This document shows, piece after piece, positions 31,704-40,561 of a DNA stretch of 53,806 nt (position 1 is the first letter of the stretch; each line of letters starts with the position of its first letter). The notes beneath the pieces were generated by a model. It was not told where the DNA came from and made no database searches. It worked only from the letters and a program-made list of their open reading frames with translations. Origin of the DNA: a virus; the IMG/VR virus record IMGVR_UViG_3300020122_000296, positions 1-53,806 of that record; one strand, written 5' to 3'. The position numbers and the translations under genes were made by a program.

Positions 31704-32393
31704 ATGCGACCTATAGCCGTTTTCTACCACTGCCTTTTCTGCCTCAACACGCCGGACAATGTCCGCGAAAAAGCCCTCGCGATTGTCGACCAGCAAATGC
31801 GCGTGATGAACGCAAGCGGGCTGACCTATGCCGCCAAGGAAATCGTTATCGGCATCAATGGCGGGGAGGAAAGCAAAATCTATGCGGACCTCCTCCTGCC
31901 TCAGAGCGCGCGCAAGGTGTACCACGGCCTCGAGAGTCACGCCGAGAACCTCACGATTGTTGAGATCGAGAAGTGGCTACCGGCTCACCCCGGCTGGAAC
32001 GTGCTCTACTTCCATGCCAAAGGCTGCACGCACGCGGCGGGAGATCCTTACGGGGAAGGAGTGTCCGGCCCTTGGCGCGATACGATGACTAGCCTGTTAG
32101 TGCTCGGTTGGCGCCAGTGTGTGGCGGACCTCGGGGCGGGTTATGAATCAGTTGGCTGCCATTTCCTTCGCGGCCAGTGCGACGGCACCCAACACATTTG
32201 GGCAGGCAACTTCTTTTGGGCTACCTCGGATTTCCTCCGGACCCTGCCGAGCATCTACGCTCGAGAGCGAATCAAAGTGTCCGGCATTGCCGCGGCCGAG
32301 AGCCGTTATGAAGCCGAGGTTTGGATCGGCAATGGGCATCGGTGTCCAACAGTCCGCGAGTACCTGCCTGCCGGCGGGGGAGGAGTCCCATGA
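31704..32393 (+). CDS. Glycosyltransferase-like protein, divergent copy
   Basis: 229 residues from ATG 31704, one base after the previous stop. MRPIAVFYHCLFCLNTPDNV begins it; LYFHAKGCTH (101-110), GPWRDTMTSLLVLGWRQC, VGCHFL and IWAGNFFWATSDFLRTL resemble a family with a Y-x-H-x-KG box and SGNFWW box found in sugar-transfer and capsular genes. It differs from copies 1, 2 and 4 in lacking the DI-x-A box. ATGA overlap with the methyltransferase downstream. Confidence 0.6.
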   Translation: MRPIAVFYHCLFCLNTPDNVREKALAIVDQQMRVMNASGLTYAAKEIVIGINGGEESKIYADLLLPQSARKVYHGLESHAENLTIVEIEKWLPAHPGWNVLYFHAKGCTHAAGDPYGEGVSGPWRDTMTSLLVLGWRQCVADLGAGYESVGCHFLRGQCDGTQHIWAGNFFWATSDFLRTLPSIYARERIKVSGIAAAESRYEAEVWIGNGHRCPTVREYLPAGGGGVP

Positions 32394-33004
32394 ACGAAGT
32401 GTTATTGCTGGATGAAATTGCGCTAAAGCACGGTACCGACAAGGCCTCGAGGCATCCCGTCAAAGGCCATGGTTACACAGCCCATTACGCCGATGTGTTC
32501 TGGCCGTTTCGCGACGAGCCTCTAAGCGTGGTTGAAATCGGAGTCGGAGGCGGCGAGTCGATCCGCATGTGGCTCGAGTACTTTCCGAGAGCTCTTGTTT
32601 ACGGAGTGGATAACGTGCAAGGTACCAACCCCTGGAACACAGTGAGGGGCGGCGCGGATCTCCGCTACACCTTTGTTTACGGCGACCAAAGCGACACGAC
32701 TTTTTGGGAGTGCTTCAAGGTCGATTACGGGCCCACCTTCGACATTATAATTGATGATGGCGGTCACTTCTCCAACCAGATCGTTACGACCTTTGCCGGC
32801 ATGTGGGGCACGATTAAGCCCGGCGGCTTTTATTGCATTGAGGATATCGATTGCGGGTACACCGCAGGGACGATATTTATTCCGCCCGGCTCTCCGAGCC
32901 ACAACGATTTTGTGACGGGATTTGTGCCGTCGATCCAAACTGGCGGTAGTGATATCGATTACCTCCGGATCTCAAACGGCCTGGCCATCTTCCGAAAGCG
33001 ATGA
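32390..33004 (+). CDS. SAM-dependent methyltransferase, macrocin/sugar O-methylase type
   Basis: 204 residues. HGTDKASRHPVKGHGYTAHY (14-33), SVVEIGVGGGESIRMWLEYF (46-65), then GVDN and FDIIIDDGGHFSNQIVTTFA. The HGTDK..HGYT.HY plus EIGVxGGxS pattern is that of O-methyltransferases acting on sugars, e.g. macrolide sugars. It fits a cassette that methylates transferred sugars. Starts in an ATGA overlap. Confidence 0.8.
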   Translation: MNEVLLLDEIALKHGTDKASRHPVKGHGYTAHYADVFWPFRDEPLSVVEIGVGGGESIRMWLEYFPRALVYGVDNVQGTNPWNTVRGGADLRYTFVYGDQSDTTFWECFKVDYGPTFDIIIDDGGHFSNQIVTTFAGMWGTIKPGGFYCIEDIDCGYTAGTIFIPPGSPSHNDFVTGFVPSIQTGGSDIDYLRISNGLAIFRKR

Positions 33005-33720
33005 GAGTTGCCCTCTGCTATCCCTACATTTACAGCAAAGAAGAGGAGCTTCTGCCAACGATCGAGCGATTCTTCGATAGCGGGATTGACTATCCTCCCG
33101 GTGCTGACCACGACTTAGTTCTGGAATTGAGTGAAGCGCCCTTGCGGGTTTGGTCTATTTGGGATGGAGATGGCTTGCGCGCGCCAAACGTAAAGATCGT
33201 TCGCTACTATGGAGGAGGCCGGGATATCGGAGCTCACCAGCACGCCGCCAACTCGCTTGCTCCTGAGATTGACTTTGCTGTATTCTGCAGCTCTCAGGTT
33301 CATTTCCATCGCGCCGGCTGGTTAGCCCGAATTATTGAAGCGCGCACTAAGCATGGGCCCGGTTTGTACGGCGCGATGGGTTCTTTCGAAAATAATCCCC
33401 ACATCCGGACCTGCTTCTTTGGGTGCGATCCTCTCTTCATGCGGAGGTATCCGAATGTTATCAACAGCCGGGAAAAGTCCCTCGAGTTTGAGAGCGGACC
33501 TCAAAACTTTAGCTTGTGGGTCGATGCCCAGGGCGGCTCAGTCCGCATGGTTACATGGAGCACAGAGTTACAGCTCCAGCATTGCCGGGACGTTGAAAAC
33601 GGATTCCGCATTGGCGACCAAAGCAACTGTCTTGTGTGGGATCGCCACACCGAGATTTACGCCAAAGCGGATCCGGAGCTGCAGGCTGGATTGCGCCGCT
33701 CAGCCGATGGCCTAAAATGA
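33001..33720 (+). CDS. Glycosyltransferase-like protein, copy 4
   Basis: 239 residues. MRVALCYPYIYSKEEELLPT starts it; YYGGGRDIGAH (69-79) replaces the box of copies 1 and 2; GPGLYGAMGSFENNPHIRTC, FESGPQ, MVTWS and RIGDQSNCLVW match the other copies. The first 60 residues diverge and lack VCNG. ATGA overlaps at both ends. Confidence 0.65.
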   Translation: MRVALCYPYIYSKEEELLPTIERFFDSGIDYPPGADHDLVLELSEAPLRVWSIWDGDGLRAPNVKIVRYYGGGRDIGAHQHAANSLAPEIDFAVFCSSQVHFHRAGWLARIIEARTKHGPGLYGAMGSFENNPHIRTCFFGCDPLFMRRYPNVINSREKSLEFESGPQNFSLWVDAQGGSVRMVTWSTELQLQHCRDVENGFRIGDQSNCLVWDRHTEIYAKADPELQAGLRRSADGLK

Positions 33721-33857
33721 GTGTTGAACTGAGAGGTGTCAGAGGTTTTCTGATCGGGGTGGCGTTCACCCGCAAAACCAAACTCACTCCTCGCGCCTGT
33801 TTTATTTACCTCGGCTTCTGGCTACTACTAATGATGAGCACTGAGGCCAAAGGATGA
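33717..33857 (+). CDS. Small membrane protein in glyco cassette, 46 aa
   Basis: ATG at 33717 and stop at 33857 both in ATGA overlaps, so the ends are firm. MSVELRGVRGFLIGVAFTRK has a basic part and then ACFIYLGFWLLLMM is a membrane segment. Could anchor cassette enzymes at the membrane. Longer upstream frame is a shadow. Confidence 0.65.
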   Translation: MSVELRGVRGFLIGVAFTRKTKLTPRACFIYLGFWLLLMMSTEAKG

Positions 33858-34540
33858 GCTGGCATAGCCAATTTTCCGAGGACCGCTGGCTCGCAGAAAA
33901 CCGAGAGCTCCCCGCCAAAGGCTATTTCGTTGAGGTTGGCGCTTACGATGGGATTTCCTGCAGCAATACTCTGGCCTTTGAAGAGATGGGATGGGAGGGC
34001 ATGTGTTTCGAACCGGATCCGGAGATTGCCGAGCTCTGCCGCAAGAACCGCAAGGCGATGACCTACCAGACCGCGATCGGTGGAGGCGGTTACATGCAGC
34101 CTTTTTGGGTCAATGACGCCGATAGAGGGACCTCGAGCCTTATCAAATACCCCAATACTCGAGACTACGGTGTTACGGTCAATCCACTCTGGAAATTCCT
34201 CGACCTCTGGCGGCCGCCGAGTTTCGATTTGCTCTCAATCGACACTGAGGGAACCGAGCTCGAGGTGTGGTCAACTCGCGGGCCTTGGAACCCTACTTAT
34301 GCGATCGTTGAGTTCTGGACTCAGCCGCAACCCCCGCGGTTCGAGAGCATCGTAGCGCGCTTTGAGGTTGACGGTTACCGCCTAATCCATCAAACCGAGG
34401 CAAATGCGATCTTCCAGATCGATCCAAAACCAGAACCAGAACCATCATGTATAAGCCACACGTACGTTGCAGGGCATGTGGATACGGCCCTGTACCCAGT
34501 CCCGGCGGAACAAAATGCGGAACCTCCTCCGAAAGATTGA
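33854..34540 (+). CDS. FkbM-family methyltransferase
   Basis: 228 residues. SQFSEDRWL, GYFVEVGAYDGISCSNTLAF (23-42), GMCFEPDP, then FDLLSIDTEGTELEVW (124-139) form the FkbM pattern (SAM-dependent O-methyltransferases of sugars and polyketides). The last 30 residues, after NAIFQID, are Pro-rich and overlap the next gene by 94 bases in another frame, so the original stop may have been lost. Confidence 0.85.
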   Translation: MSWHSQFSEDRWLAENRELPAKGYFVEVGAYDGISCSNTLAFEEMGWEGMCFEPDPEIAELCRKNRKAMTYQTAIGGGGYMQPFWVNDADRGTSSLIKYPNTRDYGVTVNPLWKFLDLWRPPSFDLLSIDTEGTELEVWSTRGPWNPTYAIVEFWTQPQPPRFESIVARFEVDGYRLIHQTEANAIFQIDPKPEPEPSCISHTYVAGHVDTALYPVPAEQNAEPPPKD

Positions 34541-35727
34541 TCCCGGTCTTTGACCTGGGACTGCAGCCTCTGGCCAACGATTTCTGCGCCGAAGAGGAAG
34601 AGCGCGCCGGCTTTGCACCGTTAAAGGTTTTGCTCTGCCCGAACTGCCATCTGGCTCAGCTTTCGGTCACCGTCGATCCTACTATTCTCTACCGCCGGTA
34701 CCTTTACGTCACCAGCACCAGCAAAACGATGCTGGACCATTTCCAGTATCTTTGGGAGCTACTACCTATCAATGAGCCAGTGCCCCGAGTACTCGAGATT
34801 GGCAGCAACGATGGGCTATTCCTTGAATTTATCAAACATCAGGGCTGCGAAGTAGTAGGGGTGGATCCCTCCTTAAATCTGTCGAAAATCTCAGGCGAGC
34901 GCGGGGTTTGCACTTACAACGGATTTTGGAATCAGGCCTTTGCTGAGGCTAACCCGGGGATTAGGCATTTTGAGCCGGATTTCATTTTCGCCCGGCATGT
35001 GTTCTGCCATGTCGACGATTGGCGCGATTTCATCGCCGGCATCGAACTCGTAAGCACGGTCGAAACTCTCACCTGTATCGAAGTCCCTTATGTTGGCGAC
35101 CTCCTCGAAAAGGGAGAATTCGACACTATCTATCATGAGCACACTTCCTACCTCAGCGTAAAATCGATAGCCAAACTCCTCGAGGGAACAAAGCTCAGGC
35201 TGCATCGGATTGAGAAGCTGGCGATTCACGGCGGGGCCCTGCTCGTTATGATCCGCCACAAAGACTCGAAAGATGCGCCGCACAAGAGCGTTTCTGAATA
35301 CTTCCGCAATGAGAACGTGGGGCTCGAGGCTTGGCGGGACTTTGCTGTTAGATGCCAGGGCAAGATAGAAGCGCTCCGATCTGTTGTCCGCAAGGCCAAG
35401 AGCGAAGGCAAGAGGGTAGTCGGTTACGGCGCCTCGGCCAAGAGTACCGTTTGGTTGAACGCCTGTGGGTTCACCCGAAAAGAGATCGACTACATCACAG
35501 ATAACACCATGGGAAAGCTGTACAAGCTCAGCCCGGGCAACGATATCCCGATCGTGAATTCGGACAATCTGCACTACGATCAGCCGGACTTCGCGATCAT
35601 GTTTTGCTGGAATTTCGCCGAGGAGGTCATTGCCAAAGAGAAGATTTTCCTTGAGAAAGGCGGCAAATGGGTGATACCTCACCCAAATATCAAAGTAATC
35701 GATGGGAGCGGTGAAGTGGTCCTGTGA
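34447..35727 (+). CDS. C-methyltransferase of deoxysugar type
   Basis: 426 residues. N-terminal zinc domain with C8, C11, C64, C67 (CRAC, CPNC) and DLGLQPLANDF; SAM domain VLEIGSNDGLFLEFI (115-129); C-terminal domain with GYGASAKSTVWLNA and ITDNTMGKLYKLSPGNDIPI. This three-part layout (PF08421, methyltransferase, PF08484, from memory) is that of the TylC3/NovU sugar C-methyltransferases. They methylate a dTDP-keto-sugar in deoxysugar synthesis. No dTDP-sugar pathway genes are nearby, so the donor probably comes from the host. Confidence 0.9.
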   Translation: MYKPHVRCRACGYGPVPSPGGTKCGTSSERLIPVFDLGLQPLANDFCAEEEERAGFAPLKVLLCPNCHLAQLSVTVDPTILYRRYLYVTSTSKTMLDHFQYLWELLPINEPVPRVLEIGSNDGLFLEFIKHQGCEVVGVDPSLNLSKISGERGVCTYNGFWNQAFAEANPGIRHFEPDFIFARHVFCHVDDWRDFIAGIELVSTVETLTCIEVPYVGDLLEKGEFDTIYHEHTSYLSVKSIAKLLEGTKLRLHRIEKLAIHGGALLVMIRHKDSKDAPHKSVSEYFRNENVGLEAWRDFAVRCQGKIEALRSVVRKAKSEGKRVVGYGASAKSTVWLNACGFTRKEIDYITDNTMGKLYKLSPGNDIPIVNSDNLHYDQPDFAIMFCWNFAEEVIAKEKIFLEKGGKWVIPHPNIKVIDGSGEVVL

Positions 35728-38027
35728 AATTTAGCAAGGTCAACTTGGTCGAACAGGTGGTATGGAATATGCGCCTGGCCGACCTGCCACGCGCGGAAAA
35801 CCGGACCATTATTAACGAGCTCTTCAACGGAGATCCCCCTTTCGATGAGGATACGGCCGAGGAAGATCAGATCCAGATCAACCGCAACGACCTGACCGGC
35901 CCAAACGTGATGACCCAATCCCGCCGGCAGTGGATGCAGGCCCTCGTCACCAAACCGGGAAACAAATTCTCAGTCGCGCTCGACAGCGGCCCGGCCAAGA
36001 AACGCCGGGAGTGGAGCCATGCCATTACCCGCAATGCCAATCGGGTGCTCAATCGTTCACGCTCCTACATGGAGCAAGGCCGAGCAGCCGGCGCCCAAAC
36101 GGTGTTGCATGGCATAGGTCCCTCCATCTGGACAACTCGCCGCGGAGTGCTCTGCAAGCCCTTGCCGATCGGAAGTGTGATGATTCCGAGCGAAACGGAC
36201 GTCGATTTCGAGAACCTCGACCATATTGCGTTTTTCAACGAGTGGACCCCGGCGCAGCTCTCCAAACTGGTTTACGGCAACCGGCGGGATCCAGGCTGGA
36301 ACCTCGAGCTCGTCAAAGCTCAGTGGAAGTACGTAGTAGAGCAGGTTCAGAAGCAGCCCAATGCCACGGCTTTCCAGTACATGCCTGAGCGCATTGAGGA
36401 GCTGATCAAGCAGGACATGGGCTTTTGGGGTTCTGACGCCGTGCCTACCATTGACGTTTGGGACTTCTATTTCCGCCAGGACGATAACGGTTGGTACCGC
36501 CGGGTGTTCCTCGATTGGGGAGTAGAGGCGGGAGTCAAAGACCTACCCAAATCCAAGAATGGTGATAAAAACGATCTGTTTGGAGGATTCCTCTACACCA
36601 GCGGCAAGCGGATTTTCGCGCGGGACATTAACGAGTTTTTCCATTCCCAACTCGGCGATTGCTCGGCTGTTGCCCCATTCAAGGTTCATTCGATTCGATC
36701 GCTCGGCTGGATGCTTTGGGGAGTGTGCGACCTCGAGACTCGGTTGCACTGCAAATTCAGCGAGGCTCTCTTCGAGCAACTCATGTGGTTTTTCCGGGTA
36801 GCCAGCGGAGGCGACCTTACCCGCCTGCGCAAAGCGGACTTCTACCATTTTGGCGTGATTCCCTCGAACGTGGACATGGTAAAGGGCAATGAGCGCTACG
36901 TTCCAGACGCCAACCTGATCAACGCCGGCTTTACCCGGTTCAATCAGTTAATCAGCCAGGCGGCCTCTTCCTTCACTCAGGACTTTTCCGGCGGCGAGAG
37001 CGGTAAGGAAATGACCGCTACCGAAACGATGGCCCGGGTCAATCAGGTCAATGCTCTGGTGTCCGGCTTGCTCACGCTGGCTTACACGTACGAGGAATTC
37101 AAAGACCGTGAAACGATGCGCCGGCTATGCATCAAAAATAATCCGGATCCACTGGCCAAAAAGTTCTACCTGATGTGCATGGAGGATAAGGTTGATCCCG
37201 AAGTACTCGACGTCGACAAAATGGATATTGTCCGCGAGCGCTCGATGGGTGGGGGAAACAAAACCCTCGAGATGGCCATGGTTCAGTTCCTGCAGGGCAT
37301 TCGAAAGAACCTGGGCCCGCAAGGGCAACGCCAAGTCGATCATATTTCCATTGAATCGGTTACCGATGACGCGCGCCTGGCCGAGGACCTGGCCCCGGTC
37401 GAGCAGGAAAAGCACGTTTCCAATTCCGAGCACGATGCGCAGCTCGCTACCGATCGCATACTCCGCGGCCTTCCTTTCCAAGTGCGGCCGGACATGGTTT
37501 TCGAGGATTATGTCAAAGTGTGGCTGCAGGATCTCACGGTGCTTGTCACGCAGAAGCAGCAAGCCGGCGGGATGGCTACACTGGACGAAATCAAAGGGTT
37601 CCAGGCCCTGAGCAATCAGATTACCGAATTCCTCAAGATCATGGGGACGGATCCGGAGCTCAAGGAACGGGTTCGCGAGTACCAGCTCGCTCTAACCAAG
37701 CTGCTCAATCTGGTGAAAGCGATGTTCCAGCGGCTCATGCAGCAAATGAAAGCTCAGGCTCGAGCAGGCGGCAACGGCGAACAAGCCAAAGAAGCGGCGA
37801 AGATCCGCGCTATAGAGCTCGCGGCTCAGGTCAAAGCGAAGAACTCAACCGAAAGCAACGCGCAAAAGAACGCGCAGCGGCAAGTCAGCTTCGAGTTGAA
37901 AGAGCAACAGCAGGAGCGGGAGCACCAAGCCACCATGCGGAGGCTCGACCTCGAGCATCATTACAACCTTTTGACCGATGCCTTACGGGCAGCCGGCCAA
38001 AGTGACAGCAAACCAGAAAACCAGTAA
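35724..38027 (+). CDS. Portal protein
   Basis: 767 residues, ATG in an ATGA overlap with the C-methyltransferase. NVMTQSRRQWMQALVTKPGN near the start, GIGPSIWTTRRGVLCKPLPI, FNEWTPAQLSKLV, GESGKEMTATETMARVNQVN and a long helical, coiled C-terminus (KEQQQEREHQATMRRLDLEH) fit a large podovirus-like portal. It forms the dodecameric entry ring for DNA and docks the terminase. Order is normal except that about 8.7 kb of other genes separate it from terminase. Confidence 0.9.
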   Translation: MKFSKVNLVEQVVWNMRLADLPRAENRTIINELFNGDPPFDEDTAEEDQIQINRNDLTGPNVMTQSRRQWMQALVTKPGNKFSVALDSGPAKKRREWSHAITRNANRVLNRSRSYMEQGRAAGAQTVLHGIGPSIWTTRRGVLCKPLPIGSVMIPSETDVDFENLDHIAFFNEWTPAQLSKLVYGNRRDPGWNLELVKAQWKYVVEQVQKQPNATAFQYMPERIEELIKQDMGFWGSDAVPTIDVWDFYFRQDDNGWYRRVFLDWGVEAGVKDLPKSKNGDKNDLFGGFLYTSGKRIFARDINEFFHSQLGDCSAVAPFKVHSIRSLGWMLWGVCDLETRLHCKFSEALFEQLMWFFRVASGGDLTRLRKADFYHFGVIPSNVDMVKGNERYVPDANLINAGFTRFNQLISQAASSFTQDFSGGESGKEMTATETMARVNQVNALVSGLLTLAYTYEEFKDRETMRRLCIKNNPDPLAKKFYLMCMEDKVDPEVLDVDKMDIVRERSMGGGNKTLEMAMVQFLQGIRKNLGPQGQRQVDHISIESVTDDARLAEDLAPVEQEKHVSNSEHDAQLATDRILRGLPFQVRPDMVFEDYVKVWLQDLTVLVTQKQQAGGMATLDEIKGFQALSNQITEFLKIMGTDPELKERVREYQLALTKLLNLVKAMFQRLMQQMKAQARAGGNGEQAKEAAKIRAIELAAQVKAKNSTESNAQKNAQRQVSFELKEQQQEREHQATMRRLDLEHHYNLLTDALRAAGQSDSKPENQ

Positions 38028-38032
38028 TAACT

Positions 38033-38602
38033 ATGCTAGCAATCCAAATTGAACAGATCCCGAATAATGAGCAACGCTACCCAACCGTAGGAGATTGGTA
38101 CTTTACCCAGGTTACGCCGGCAGGCGAAGCAAACCTGCCTCCCAATGCCCCGCTCAAGACACTGATTTCCTCGCCGGACACTCTAGTCATTCTTCACATC
38201 AAGGTATCAGCATTGCCCGACTGGAAACACACGATGCTCATTGCCGTGCATGAGCTGGTCGAGGTCCTGCTCTGCATCAATGACGGAGTGACCCAGGACA
38301 TGGTTGATCGGTTCGATATCCAGTACGAGGAGCTGCGCAAGGCTGGCGATGAGTCCGAGCCTGGCGATGCGGTTTTGGCCCCCTATCGCAACCAGCATTG
38401 CTACGCTACAGCCGTCGAACGCATGCTGTGCGCGGCCTTTGGATTACCGTGGGCTGAGTATGAAATCGAAATCGGTTCTCTCTACGAGGCAGAAGTCGCA
38501 TCCGGCCGAAACAAAGAGGCGCCGGAAACCTGCAACTCCTGTGACAGCGATCCGGGGTATCCAATGCCGGCGGTAGATCTTGAGCCGCCAAAGGCAGCTT
38601 GA
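38033..38602 (+). CDS. Conserved phage hypothetical protein with HELVE motif
   Basis: 189 residues. TMLIAVHELVEVLLCINDGV, then VLAPYRNQHCYATAVERMLC and AAFGLPWAEYE. The HELVE looks like half of a zinc-peptidase motif, but the second His of HExxH is replaced by Glu and no other ligand is clear. Similar proteins with EPGD..APY..QHCxATxxER occur in phages; function unknown. TTGA overlap at its end. Confidence 0.75.
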   Translation: MLAIQIEQIPNNEQRYPTVGDWYFTQVTPAGEANLPPNAPLKTLISSPDTLVILHIKVSALPDWKHTMLIAVHELVEVLLCINDGVTQDMVDRFDIQYEELRKAGDESEPGDAVLAPYRNQHCYATAVERMLCAAFGLPWAEYEIEIGSLYEAEVASGRNKEAPETCNSCDSDPGYPMPAVDLEPPKAA

Positions 38603-39912
38603 AAGAGCTCTCGGAAATAACTTGCGGATTTATCGATCATGGCGGGCTGTATCAGCCCCTTGCTGAGCGCCTCGCCGAGTCGTACAAGCGGGTTATTTAC
38701 TACGATCCAAACGCCGAGGACAGCGAAACGGTCAATGACGCTGTTCTCGGTGACTCCTTCCCTCCTAACCCTCGATTTGAGCGGGATGATGATATCTGGA
38801 TGCGCAAAAAGGAGCTCGACCTTGTTGTAATCCCTGATTCCAAGCATTGCGGTATGGCGCTGGAGCTGCGCTCCCAGGGTATTCCAGTTTGGGGTTCAGC
38901 CCGGTCCATCTTCCTCGAGCAATCGCGCGAAACCTTTGTTCGAGTGCTCGAGGAGTTGGGCTTGGAAGTGCCGCCCTACAAGCGAATCATCGGAATTGAC
39001 CGGCTGCGCGAGTACCTCAAAGACAAAGAGGATCAGATCATCAAAATCTCGAAGCACCGGCGGACCATGGAAACCAAGAAATGGACCTCCATGGATGAAG
39101 ATGAGGCCTGGCTCGACATGATGGCTGTGCGCCTGGGCGGGGTTAAGAACCTGCAGCCTTTCCTTGCGTTTGAGTCCATCGATACGCCGCTGGAGCTCGG
39201 ATTTGATACCTACCACATTGGCGGCCGCTATCCTCGGCTCATGCTCGACGGGTACGAGGCCAAAGACAACGGGTACCTGGCCGCGCTCAAGCCCTTTGAG
39301 GAGATGCCCGAACAGTCGCGCGCCGTGCTCGAGGCCTTTGCGCCACTGCTCAAGCAGGCCGGGCATGCCAATTTCTGGACGTTTGAAATCCGGGTCAAAG
39401 ACGACCATTTCTACCCGATAGACAACACCCCTCGAGGTCCGATGCCTGGGACTGGCAGCCAAGGGATGCTCTACAAGAATCTGCCGAAGATAATCGCCGC
39501 CGGCGCCGAGGGTGAATTGATCGAGCCTGAGGCCGCCGGCAAATTCGCCGCGGAGGTAGGTCTCTGCAAAAAAGGGTTCGATGTGTCCTGGCGCAGTGTG
39601 CGCGTCCCTGAGGAGCTCAAGCCATGGATGAAGCTTTCCGGTACCTGCAACGTAAACGGCCGCTCTTGGTTCCCTTACAAGCCCCATGATGACGAGGGCA
39701 TTGGCTGGCTGGTAGCGATCGGGGATACGCCGGCCGAGATCATCGATAATATCCTCACCTACAAAGAACTCCTGCCCCCTGGCGTCGAGTGCTCAACTGA
39801 GGCTATGATTGAATTGCTCAGAGAGATCCACAAAGCTGAGGAGCAGGGGATCGAGTTTACGGATGAAGTGGTACCAGAACCCGAAACAGTAGTTACCCAA
39901 GATGAAAGCTAA
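38599..39912 (+). CDS. ATP-grasp (PurD-like) enzyme, possible capsid-modifying ligase
   Basis: 437 residues, TTG start. The N-terminal domain ITCGFIDHGGLYQPLAERLA followed by DLVVIPDSKHCGMALELRSQ, and IPVWGSARSIFLEQSRETFV, EELGLEVPPYKRIIGIDRLR, IIKISKHRRTMETKKW match PurD/GARS-like ATP-grasp enzymes. Later parts: FEIRVKDDHFYPIDNTPRGP. The usual ATP-grasp acidic metal ligands may be changed: the C-terminal half has FEIRVKDDHF and DNTPR where D/E-x-N is expected. ATP-grasp genes beside phage head genes have been suggested to add amino acids or peptides to virion proteins. Role is inference. Confidence 0.75.
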   Translation: MKELSEITCGFIDHGGLYQPLAERLAESYKRVIYYDPNAEDSETVNDAVLGDSFPPNPRFERDDDIWMRKKELDLVVIPDSKHCGMALELRSQGIPVWGSARSIFLEQSRETFVRVLEELGLEVPPYKRIIGIDRLREYLKDKEDQIIKISKHRRTMETKKWTSMDEDEAWLDMMAVRLGGVKNLQPFLAFESIDTPLELGFDTYHIGGRYPRLMLDGYEAKDNGYLAALKPFEEMPEQSRAVLEAFAPLLKQAGHANFWTFEIRVKDDHFYPIDNTPRGPMPGTGSQGMLYKNLPKIIAAGAEGELIEPEAAGKFAAEVGLCKKGFDVSWRSVRVPEELKPWMKLSGTCNVNGRSWFPYKPHDDEGIGWLVAIGDTPAEIIDNILTYKELLPPGVECSTEAMIELLREIHKAEEQGIEFTDEVVPEPETVVTQDES

Positions 39913-40336
39913 AATCCACATTTTGACGGATACTCAGGGCAAAAACGAGCACGTCTGTTTTTGGTGCCCTAACTGCAAAAGCCCGCACGCTATTCCCATC
40001 AGTCGGACTAAACCCATTCCTCCGAGCCACTGGTTTTTTGACGGCAACCTCGAGCAACCAACGATCGAGCCTTCGCTCCGAGTGTTCAAGGGCGACGGTA
40101 AGACTACCGCCTGCCATCTCGTCATGACCAAAGGCCTGATCAATTTTTGCACTGATACGCCGGGCCAGCTTTCCGGGGTTACCGTCCCGGTACCAGAATG
40201 GGATCGCGAGCAGTTTTGGGGTGAAGATGAAGCGCCTGCAGCTCCCCAACAAACGAATGTCCCGCCTCCCCCTCCAGCACCGCCGGCGCCTCCGCGAGTC
40301 CGAAAAACAGTTGTTACCCATGGAATTCCTACGTGA
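39902..40336 (+). CDS. DUF6527-like protein with RKTVVTxGIPT tail
   Basis: 144 residues; start overlaps the ATP-grasp stop by 11 bases. FWCPNCKSPHAIPI, HWFFDGNLEQPTIEPSLRVF and ACHLVMTKGLINFCTDT match the DUF6527 pattern (F.CP.C..H...W.......PT..PS...C H..i..G.i.f). Then a Pro-rich linker and RKTVVTHGIPT (134-144), ending the protein. The same motif occurs in the exonuclease at 11967-13193. Cys and His suggest zinc. Function unknown. Confidence 0.75.
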   Translation: MKAKIHILTDTQGKNEHVCFWCPNCKSPHAIPISRTKPIPPSHWFFDGNLEQPTIEPSLRVFKGDGKTTACHLVMTKGLINFCTDTPGQLSGVTVPVPEWDREQFWGEDEAPAAPQQTNVPPPPPAPPAPPRVRKTVVTHGIPT

Positions 40337-40560
40337 TGGATCCTATTGAACCCTATAAGTCGTTACCTGCAGCAACTGCCCCGCAAGATCCAGTCGCTCG
40401 CTCAGTCGCTCGAGAAAGCGCGTTCACCAAACCCGGTACCACCAGCAAAGGCAAGGGATGGGCGCCAGCCAAAGGTGTGCGCTTCCGCCCCACCAACGAA
40501 AAGGCCAAAGTCCGAAAGCGAAAACTGAAACCGGACCCGCGGCGCGTGCAATTTTACTGA
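40336..40560 (+). CDS. Small basic hypothetical protein
   Basis: 74 residues from ATG 40336; a GTG three bases upstream would give a GTGA overlap. Strongly basic at the C-terminus (KAKVRKRKLKPDPRRVQFY), as are the small proteins at 7853 and 8041. Could bind DNA or RNA. No known family. Confidence 0.65.
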   Translation: MDPIEPYKSLPAATAPQDPVARSVARESAFTKPGTTSKGKGWAPAKGVRFRPTNEKAKVRKRKLKPDPRRVQFY

Positions 40561-40561
40561 C

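Noticed and set aside
34891-35682. Minus-strand open frame of 263 codons
   Set aside because: Antisense to the C-methyltransferase, which has all family motifs.
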